A DNA stretch of 64,000 bases from Sindora glabra (taxonomy: Eukaryota > Streptophyta > Magnoliopsida > Fabales > Fabaceae): positions 62,629,220 through 62,693,219 of the forward strand of contig CM035232.1 of NCBI GenBank assembly GCA_020226215.1, given 5' to 3'. Positions 50,700 through 61,119 of this stretch are shown piece by piece; position 1 is the first letter of the stretch, and each line of letters begins with the position of its first letter. The notes beneath the pieces were generated by a model that saw nothing but the letters and a program-made list of their open reading frames with translations, made no database searches and had not been told where the DNA came from. The position numbers were made by a program, and so were the translations under genes.

Positions 50700-52515
50700 A
50701 TATACATTCTAAGGAACTTGATAATAATTGAAAATATAAGGATATTGTGTCATAAAGCATCAAAATAGTGTATTTAGAACATGTTCAACTTATCGAATCC
50801 TAATATTTATATTTAAACTGTATAGATTTAAGAAATCATTATCTAAGGACATATCTCTATTCTTATGAGTAAATATTTGGAAATAAAGGAAACGAATAAT
50901 CTAGAAGGATTAAGTGAAATAAAATGGATTTTTCATTTTTGTATGATCTTAATTTGAAAACTTGTAAATTATGGCATACTTGACTTCAAAGATAATGACT
51001 TAGATGGTTAATATATTAAGGTATGAAATTAGAATTGAGATAACTGAGAAAGCAAATAAAGAATGCTTGTTTACTTCTTAATAAATTTGTCTTTATAAAT
51101 TGTAAAATAGGTATAAAGAGTAAAAAGATGAGAGTAGGTGCTTTGAAACTTTTAGGAATGGACGTGCCCCACCAAGTAAGTATATACCTCATTACTAATT
51201 TTTATCTTAATAAAAGATTATTTAAATATTATGAATTATATCTTTTTATGCACTCATGCATAAATTCAATTTTATAGAATAAGTATGAATAGTAAGTGAT
51301 AAGAGTGAGCAATGAAAATGTAATAGTAGAAATAACTAATGATGAATTATGATTGAATTCAATTTTGTATAATAATGTCTATATTGCTATATGTTTAGTA
51401 CTGTCCAATGATAAAATTGTTACTTTGCATTAAAATATTTTAAACAACTGTGATGTGGGAGTTGAGTTTTCACGTGTATGTGATTTACAAAGTCTACCGT
51501 GTATGGCGTGGGAAATTATGAATCATGTTAGAGTAAAGACATTGGAAACTATGAGTGAATATAGAGTTTTGATGTGAAAGTTAGATAGCGAATTCTTGGC
51601 AAACAATTGTGAAAGATATAAAATTAATCTAAAAGTCAGATGGAAATTTCCTAGTGAGTAGTTAAGAAAGCATAGAAATAACCTTGAAATTAGAAAGTAG
51701 CTACATGGATGATTATTGTAACTATATGCGTGATATGATGTGATATTGAAAATTATTTGTGATTGGATACCATTATTTAACTTAATGTGACTGTAAGAAT
51801 TCATTTAAGCCTTAATGGTTACTTGTGAATGTGATGATCACTCGAAATAAGTGGTGAGTAATATTGGTTGAGATTATTATCTTTTGTGATGCAAGACATG
51901 GAATCTGAGTTGTATACAGGTGGAATCTTAATATAAGGTTATGTATATTTCAAAAATCCAAAAAAATGGGTTAGTTAATATTTTTAAATTTAGTACATAA
52001 TTAATTTGTTATAAAATTGACCTTCTACGAGGTAATAATAGGTATATGCTCATTGAATTTACATGACTTACTTTATTTTATTTTTAATATTTTCAAGTTA
52101 AGATAAGAGCTCTTAAACCCTATTACATCTATAAAGATTCAAGATTACCTCATAAAAAAGTTTTGACAGTTGGACTAGGTTTAAAATTAGGGATAGAGTT
52201 TTCATTGATTCAACCATTAATGTGTTAAATCATTTATTTGTATATAAATTTGAAACATTATAGTATTTGTATATGTTGATGTTACTGTTGTATTTAAGAC
52301 AATGTACAAGTATTGTATTCTAGGGTGTGTGACCTTTGGGAAGTATTAAAAAATAAGGGACACTCCGTTTGTTTTTACATAAAAATTTAAAATGAAAATT
52401 TGAGTTCCTTTGGAAGTTTGGAAACCCCATTAGATTAAAAAAGTGAAAAATAATAAGGCTTGTGGAAACCAATAATGGGATCTATGCTGGTCATGATTGG
52501 AATCAGGTCATGACA
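48973..52515 (+). mobile_element. Solo LTR (inner), 3.5 kb
   Basis: It begins tgtaatatcctaac and ends ggaatcaggtcatgaca, with the 5-bp target duplication tttca on both sides (48968-48972 and 52516-52520). It is non-coding throughout and carries a long TA microsatellite. The size and termini suggest a large-LTR Ty3/gypsy family; I cannot name the lineage. It is inserted in opposite orientation into a solo LTR with the same ends. Confidence 0.78.
50613..50697. repeat. (TA)n microsatellite
   Basis: About 85 bp of nearly uninterrupted TA inside the inner solo LTR. Confidence 0.95.
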
Positions 52516-53492
52516 TTTCAATAGTAATTTCCATTAAAAACCTACATTCCATAGTATTTCTCATGAAATCATAAAAATTATAAAAACCTAGCTCATTTTC
52601 ACTTTACAATCAAGTTCTCTAAAGTTAAGGTAGAATTTATACTTATCTACTATGGAAGAGATAGTAAGGGGATGGAATCAAAGTTCTTTATCCCTAATTA
52701 TCTAAAAATGCAAAGATTTAAGTTAGGGTTCAAAATCTTTCTTAAGCTAAAACCCTTCAACTTAGCTAATTTCAAATAAGAGATGTGAAAATGCCTAGTA
52801 ACAGTTAATATTCAAGAAAACTTACCTTGATTAGGTTGAAGAATTAATGGATATTAGTTTCTTTAGTTTGATTTATGAAGAAGATGAAAATGATAGGAAG
52901 AAGAAATTGATAAGAGTGGAAGAGCATGGTTTGTTAAGGAAAGTGGAGGAATAGGCTTAAAGTGACAGAATAAAAAGGGGTAGAGAGCTAGGTTTTTTTT
53001 TTTTTTTTGAAAATGTGTTTAAAATTTCTTCTATACTCACTTACTCATTTCTAAACATATTTAACCTTTAAATATTTCATTTTCCCTTCTTTTTGTCAAT
53101 TGTTTTATACAAGGTTCCCATTTTAAATTTCATTCAATTAATTAATTCTTCATTACCTAATATCTCATCCCATATTTCCTTATTGTAATTCATTCATTTC
53201 ATATAAAATTTCATTTTAATTACTATCATCATGGTTAATTAATTGCTTCTTTGTCAAAATAAAATTTTCAAATTTTAGAAAGGATGTTACATTGATGCTT
53301 ATTAACCAAGGTTAGTAAATACTCTTCATATTTCTTAAGAGAAATGAATAATTTTACCATTTGAAATGATAAAATGAGATTTCTTAATTTAATAGAAGAA
53401 GTTAAGGAACCATGACTCTTTGTGTGGATAAGTCATTTAAAACTCTATATAAAATGCTTTTGGTCCCTTTATCTACTCACTATATATTAAAA

Positions 53493-54480
53493 GGTCTAGA
53501 CTTCCACGCCCTAGTTAAAAACTAAGGCACCACACCTTACTTATATGGCATAACCTTTGGCATTCATTTGCTAGTTGCATGTGGTTTTTAGTTCCAAGAG
53601 CGGATAAAAGTTTTTTTATTTTAACTTCATTTATCTTTTGCCACGTGTACGAATTTTATATATAATTAATCTAATTTACCTGCTTCATTAATAATGTTTC
53701 TTCTTAATTTGTGACAATAAATTCATATGCATTATTGAACAAGTGGCTAATAAATTAATTAATTATGTACAAATTATTTTGTTAAATTATTTATTAAGTT
53801 AATTAAAATTATAAAGTAATATAAAAATATATTAATAAAAATAAATATATAAATTAAAATAATTCATATTTATTTAAAGATTAAATTATATTAATATAAT
53901 TAAATTTTTTTAAAATAAAAGTATAATATTTAATTTTTCATTAATTATATTTTATGGATTTACATATTTATTAATTTACATAAATTTTATTTTGTTATTG
54001 TTTATAACAAAAATATACTTATTTAAAATATAATTAATTATATTTTATGATATAATATAATTATTTACATACGTATTTTTATATATTTATAATTTAAAAT
54101 AATAATATAATCATATTAAAATTAAATTAATAAAAATATAAGAATAGATTTAAAAAAATTTAAAAAGATAGTAATTCATAAACTATAAATTATTTAAGAT
54201 AATTTATTAAATTAAAATTTATTTTTTTGATAAGTTACTGTATGAAATACTTTTAAAAAAGATATTGTTGTAAATAAAAAAATATCATTGTGAATAAAAT
54301 TATAACACCGTGGCTCATGGAAAAAGGTATTTATCAATGACTTTTCTCAATTTTTTTATATTTTCTTATCATTTTGCTAACTTTGCCCTTATTTTTATCA
54401 ATTCAAATTCATTCAAATCCCATATCGAACTTTTACTTCTTAATTCTTTTGATGTCCAATCGAATCATAACAACTTTCTT
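53493..54480. repeat. Left terminal arm of the foldback element
   Basis: This AT-rich arm of about 990 bp is inverted relative to 58290-59268, with scattered small differences. Its small open frame (54310-54576) is repeat sequence, not a gene. Confidence 0.8.
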
Positions 54481-57400
54481 ACTACCAAAATCCAACATGT
54501 TACCATTTGCAGACTAAATAATCACATGTTGCTACTTAGTATTCAAATAGTAATATTAACTAAAAATTTAAAATAAATAAATAAATTAAATTTTATTCAT
54601 AACCAAACTGATAAAGAATAATATGTTACTGTTTGAAGATTGTTGGGTCTCTAAACAATAAAATTAACTAAAAATAAAAATAAAAAGATAAATTAAGTTT
54701 TATTTAAAATCAAACTATCAAAGAATAATATGTTACTGTTTACAGATCAAATAATAACATATTACTGTTTGGTATTCAAAGAGTAATATTAACTAAAAAT
54801 TAAAAATAAATTGATAAATTAAGTCTCATTAATAACTAAACCATTAAAAAACAGCATGTTACTATTTGGCATGTTATTATTTGATCTTCAAATAATAACA
54901 TTAATAAAAAATATAAAAAAATGAGTAAATCAAGTTTCATTAGTGCCAAATATCAAAGAACAACATGTTACTATTTATAGACTAAACAATAACATGTTGC
55001 TATTTGGTATCTAAATAATAACATTAACTAAAAATTTAAAATAAATGGATAAATCAAATCTCATTAATAACTAAAAAGCTAAAGAACAACATGTTATTAT
55101 TTGTGAACTAAACAATAACATGTTACTATTTGGTATTCAAATAGTAATATCAATAAAAAACTTAAAATAAATGGATAAATCAAATTTCATTAATAACTAA
55201 ATTGGTAAAGAATAACATGTTACCATTTGATTTCCAAATAGTAATATCAATCAAAATTAAAAAATAAATATATAAATTAAGTTTCATTAATAACTAAACT
55301 ACTAAAGAATAGCATGTTATTATTTACAAAACAAACAGTAACATGTTCTTATTTAGTATTCAAATAATAACATTAACCAAAAATCTAAAATAAATAAATA
55401 AATCAAGTATTATTAACAACCAAACTATCAAAGAACAACATATTACGATTTGCGGACTAAATAATAATATGTTGTTATTTGATATTTAGATAGTAGCATC
55501 AATCAAAAACTTAAAATAAATAAATAAATTAAGTTTCATTAATAATCAAACTACCAAAGAATAACATGATACTATTTAGTCTTCAAACAATAACATCAAT
55601 AAAAAAACTTAAAATAAATGGATATATCAAGTCTTATTAATAGCCAAATTGTCAAAGAATAATATGTTACTATTGTTGCTACTGTTTTGTATTCAAATAG
55701 TAATATTAACAAAAAAATTTAAATAAATAGATAAATCAAGTTTTATTAATAACTAAACTGACAGAGAATAACATATTATTATATGATCTCCAAATAGTAC
55801 CATTAACTAAAAATTAAAATAAATGGATAAATTAAATCTCATTAATAACTAAATTACAAAAAAATAATATGTTACTATTTGGGAACTAAATCATGACATG
55901 TTGTTATTTGGTATTTAGGAAGTAACATTAACTAAAAATTTAAAATAAATAAATAAATTAAGTCTCATTAATACTAAATTACTAAAGAACAGTATGTTAC
56001 TGTTTTGTTTCTAAGCAATAACATTAATAAAAAAACTCAAAATAAATGAATAAATCAAGTCTCATTAACACAAAACTATCAAAAAATAGTACGTTACTAT
56101 TTACAGACCAAATAGTAACATATTACTATTTAGTATCCATACAATAACATTAATAAAAAATTTAAAATAAATAGATAAAGTATATATTATTAAGACCAAA
56201 TTATTAAAGAATAACATGTTACTATTTACGAACCAAATAGTAATATGTTACTGTTTGATATTCAAATAGTAATATCAATAAAAAATTTCAAATAAATGGA
56301 TAAATCAAGTCTCATTAATAACTAAATTGTTCAAGAACTGCATGTTACTATTTGATATCCAAACAGTAACATCAACCAAAAACCTAAAATAAATAAATAA
56401 ATAAATTAAGTCTTACTAACAACTAAACTATTAAAGAATAGTACATTACTGTTTAGTCTCCAAGCAATAATATTAATCAAAAACTCAAAATAAATAAATT
56501 AATTAAATTTTATTAACATAAAACTATCAAAAAATAATATGTTAATATTTACAAACTAAGTAGTAACACATTGCTATTTGGTATCCAGACAGTAATATTA
56601 ACAAAAAATTTAAAATAAATGGATAAATTAAGTTTCATTAACAATTAAACTGTCAAAGAAATAGCATATTGCTATTTGGTATTTAGATAGTAATATCAAC
56701 TAAAAACTTAAAATAAATGGATAAATTAAGTTTCATTAATAACTAAATTACTCAAGAACAGTATGTTACTGTTTGATATAAAAACAGTAACACAATCAAA
56801 AACCTAAAATAAATTGATAAATAAAATCTTATTAACAATCAAATTGCTAAAAAATAGTATATTATTATTTGGTCTTTAAACAATAACATTAATAAAAAAT
56901 TTAAAATGAATGAATAAATTAAATCTTATTAATATAAAACTGTCAAAGAATAGCATGTTATTGTTTACGGATCAAATAGTAACATATTGCTATTTAGTAT
57001 CAAGATAATAACATCAACTAAAAACTTAAAATAAATGGATAAATCAAGTTTCATTAACAATTAAACTATAAAAAAAATAATATATTACTGTTTGTGAACT
57101 AAAAAGTAAAATGTTATTGTTTGCAGACCAAATAGTAATATATTACTATTTACGGACTAAACAATAACATGTTACTGCTTGATATCTAAATAATAATATT
57201 AACTAAAAACTTAAAAACTTAACATGTTGCTGTTTAGTATCCAAATAATAACTATCAAATAAAAACTTAAAAAAATGGATAAATTAAGTCTCATTAACAA
57301 CTAAACTGTTCAAAAATAACATGTTGTTATTTGATATCCAAATAGTGACATTAATTAAAAATTTAAAATAAATGGATAAATTAAGTTTCATTAACAACTA

Positions 57401-57890
57401 AACTACTAAAGAATAGCATATTTTTATTTAGTCTTCAAGTAATAATATTAATAAAAAAACTCAAAATAAATAAGTCAAATCTTATTAATACAAAACTGTC
57501 AAAAAATAACATATTACTGTTTACAGACCAAATAGTAACATATTGCTATTTGATATCCAAATAATAACATCAACCAAAAACCTAAAATAAATGGATAAAT
57601 CAAGTTTCATTAACAACTAAACTGCTTAAGAATAGCATGTTACTATTTAATATCTAAACAGTAATATTAACTAAAAACTTAAAATAAATGGATAAATCAA
57701 ATCTCATTAATAATTAAATTATCAAAGAATAATATGTTACTATATGCAACCTAGATAGTAATATGTTACTATTTGGTATTCAGATAATAACATCAACTAA
57801 AAGCCCAAAATAAATGAATCAATCAAATATTTTTAACAACTAAACTACTAAATATAGTAACATGTTATTGTCTAGATAAATGAATGAATC
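54480..57890 (+). repeat. Minisatellite array, forward orientation (~29 units)
   Basis: Units of about 95-130 bp each contain taaaataaat(g)gataaat, then a(g)tctcattaataactaaact, then aaagaataacatgttactat and a ...tatttggtat tail. Some units have an extra ~30-bp module. Counting the taaaataaat anchor by eye gives about 29. The units differ by many substitutions. Confidence 0.8.
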
Positions 57891-58290
57891 ATATACTATT
57901 ATTTGGCAGTTTGATGTTAACGAGACTTGATTTATCTATTTATTTTAAATTTTTTATTGAGGTTATTGTCTAGATACCAAACAACAACATGTTACTGTCT
58001 TGATACTAAACAACAATATGTTATTGTTTGATCCATAAATAGTAACCTGCTATTCTTTAGCAGTTTGATATTAATGAGATTTAACTTATTCATTTATTTT
58101 AAATTTTTAATTAATATTATTTTTTAAATACCAAACAAAAACATGCTGTTATTTGTTAATTTAATTTGTAATGAGACTTAATTTATCTATTTATTTTAAA
58201 TTTTTAATTGATGTTACTATTTGGATGTCAAATAACAATATTTTACTATTTAATCTGTCAATAGTAATATGCTGATCTTTGGCAGTTATT
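57891..58290 (-). repeat. Minisatellite array, reverse orientation (about 3-4 units)
   Basis: From here to the right arm the same units read on the opposite strand (gagacttgatttatctattt, then tattttaaat). This marks the centre of symmetry of the element and shows that only the left half of the array was expanded. Confidence 0.75.
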
Positions 58291-59268
58291 ATTGATAAAT
58301 TTGTTATGGCACTATTGAATATCAAAAGAATTAGAGAGTAAAAGTTCGATATGGGATTTGAATTGAGAAAAATGAGGCTAAAATTAGTAAAATGATAAGA
58401 AAATGTAAAAGAATTGAGAAAAAGTCATTGATAAATACCATTTTTCACAAGCCACGGTGTTAAAATTTTATTCATAATGATATTTTTCTTGTCTACAACG
58501 ATATCTTTTTTTAAAAGTATTTCGTGCACTAATTTATTAGAAAAAATAATTTTTAATTTAATAAATTATCTTAAATAAATTATAATTTATGAGCTACTAT
58601 CTTTTTAATTTTTTTAAATCTATTCTTATATTTTTTATTAACTTAGTTTTAATGTAATGATATCATTATTTTAAACTATAAATATATAAAAATACATATG
58701 TAAATAATTATATTATATCATAAAATATAATTAATTATATTTTAAGTAAGTATATTTTTATTATAAATAATAAAAAATAAAAATTATGTAAATTAATAAG
58801 TATGTAAATTCATAAAATATAATTAATGAAAAATTAAATATTATACTTTTATTTAAAAAAAATTAATTATATTAATATAATTTAATCTTTAAATAAATAT
58901 AAATTATTTTAATTTATATATTTATTTTTATTAATATATTTTTATATTACTTTATAATTTTAATTAACTTAATAAATAATTTTATAAAATAATTTTTACA
59001 TAATCAATTTATTTATTAGCCACTTGTTTAATGATGCACATGAATTCATTGTCACAAATTAAGAAATGTTGTTAACGGAGCAAGTAAATTAGATTAATTA
59101 TATATAAAATTTGAACAAGTGGCAAAAGATAAATTAAGGTAAGATAAAATTTTTTATCCTTTCCTGAAACTAGAAACCACGTGCAACTGGTAAATGAATG
59201 GCGGAGGTTATGCCACGTAAACTGGATGTGGTGCCTTAGTTTTTAACTAGGACATGAAAGTCTAGACC
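58290..59268. repeat. Right terminal arm of the foldback element
   Basis: This is the inverse of 53493-54480 and ends aaagtctagacc before the flanking repeat tatactaaaa. Confidence 0.8.
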
Positions 59269-59278
59269 TATACTAAAA

Positions 59279-60679
59279 ACTCATTAATATCACAAGTTGA
59301 AGATAAGCTACATTTAAGAGGTTCACATCATCTAATACTAGCATTGGAGTAATGAGGAAAGTAAAGAGAAGAAAGATCAAGATCATCAAATTTTGTTCTT
59401 ATGTGCATTTTTTTACAAACTCTTGCAACGTTTCAATTCTTATGACTTAAAGTCTTAATTCCATTACCTCAATTTAAGGCATGATCTTTGATGTTGTATT
59501 ATATATTTCATTGGACTCTTCATTTTATTATTAATAAAAGACTAAAATCCTATAAATGATCTTTAATTCATTATTGTAATGCTTGAGAAGATCAAGCCTT
59601 TATTAAACTAAATGTTTTTATTATTATATTATTGATTTTACTTTGAAATTTGCATTTTGTATTTGAGTTAATTGAAAATAAGTAATTTGATGTAATGGTG
59701 AAGTCAATTGATCTTTTAAATCTAAAACTTCCTATAAAATTTTTGTACATTATCTATATGAAGATGATATTTTCATTCAATAGTTGAAGACTAAAATTAG
59801 GTACATATAATATGTAAACTCAATTTTATCAAAAAAATGATGGAAAAAATGCAAATAAAGTATAATGAGGGATAATGAATTACTAACTTGATATGCTAAA
59901 GAGAAATGAATCAAGTATATAATTTTCAAAGTATTTGTGTGGAAGAAGGATTCGTAGACCATAAAAATGCTTATTGGTAATTTATTTACATAAATAAATG
60001 AATAACAACCATCTCATTACAAATATTATTAAATTTATGCTTATTAAATTTTGAATTAGTTACTAACATTACTCTCCTTTGCAGTAGCTATTATCAAAGT
60101 CAAGCACATATACCTCTAGAATATAGGTTGTAAAACATTAAAATTTTAAGATTATATTAATTATATATATATAATATAGTACTAACAAACTAAGATTACA
60201 TTTATGATAATTAAGAGTGAAAATATGGATTGATAATGCATAATAAAGTACTAAGCATGTTATATCCTTTGATTAGTCATAATATAACATAACTAACCAA
60301 TTGATAAAGGATGACTTTCTTAATAGAATGTATTTTTCAATTTTTAATATGGCCAATGTTTGTCATAAAGTTTCATATTTAGATTGTAACATACATATTA
60401 ATATTCCTATTAATTATTGTTAATAATTATAATAACCATAAATAAAAATTACATCTAAAAATTATTTTCTTTGAAACATTCTTTATTTTAAAAATTTTAT
60501 ATGATAGATAATTTTATAATAAAAACTTATCATTAAAATGCTCAATATTTAAAAAAATTATGCAAAAAAATAAACTTTTATTATTATTATAATTAAATAC
60601 TTCTTCCTTTTATCTATTATTTTATATACTTAAAAAATGAAAAATTTCAAATTATGACAAAAATATATTATTTTTAAGA
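59279..60679. other. AT-rich intergenic DNA without genes
   Basis: I see no coding region or clear element. The frame at 59777-59962 is low-complexity. Confidence 0.5.
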
Positions 60680-60946
60680 CAAAATTATCAATTTCATTCA
60701 TAAATTATAAAATAATGATAAAATGACCCCTAAATTATATTAAATAGCTAATTTTATTCATAAATAATAATTCATATTGCTAATTTTATCCTTTCATACA
60801 AATATGTAGGGATAAATTTTTTTATATGGATTTATATAGAGGAACAAAATTGCTTGTGCAAATTACTATCTAAGAGCGAAATTAATAATTTAAGAACTAT
60901 TTTATTAGTGCTTTACAATTTTAGAAATAAAATTGGTAATTTTATG
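60680..60946. mobile_element. Probable MITE
   Basis: The left end (aaaattatcaatttcattc) and the inverse of the right end (aaaattaccaattttattt) match over about 50 bp with several differences. The length is about 267 bp. No certain target duplication. Non-coding. Confidence 0.55.
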
Positions 60947-61119
60947 TTTTTTAATATTTTAATTATAATAGCTATCTATTTCTTCTAATTCATAATTATG
61001 GTAAAAAAATTTCTTTAAACAGTTCTCTTATTAGATTTTGATAGAAAATAAAGAATTCATAAAAGAATTTTCTTTAACTCATCCTTCATTTTTAATATTT
61101 TTTTATTATAATAACCATC

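Larger units (their letters stand above)
47605..53291 (-). mobile_element. Solo LTR (outer), split by another solo LTR
   Basis: On the minus strand it starts tgtaacatcc at 53291 and ends ggtcatgaaa at 47605. The 5-bp repeat ttgat flanks it (47600-47604 and 53292-53296). Removing the inner insertion (48973-52520) leaves about 2.1 kb. No primer-binding site, gag or pol is inside. It contains a 48590-48860 repeat cluster and a tract of T residues near 52990. The ends match the inner LTR, apart from one changed base in the terminal gaca. Confidence 0.7.
53493..59268. mobile_element. 5.8-kb foldback/MULE-like element with ~1-kb arms
   Basis: The left arm (53493-54480) and right arm (58290-59268) are long inverted repeats that can be followed base by base from ggtctagact at the tips to the region naming 'aacaccgtggct' and beyond. 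The flanks tatattaaaa (53483-53492) and tatactaaaa (59269-59278) form a ~10-bp direct repeat with one mismatch, in the MULE range. Between the arms is a tandem array whose orientation flips near 57890. No transposase or other gene is present. Confidence 0.8.

Noticed and set aside
54310..54576. 88-codon open frame in the foldback element
   Set aside because: It sits in the terminal arm and first array units; the matching right arm does not keep the frame, so it is not a transposase.
54480..57890. Regular repeats as a possible CRISPR-like array
   Set aside because: The units are ~100 bp, head to tail with no unique spacers, and the genome is a plant's. It is a minisatellite inside a transposable element.
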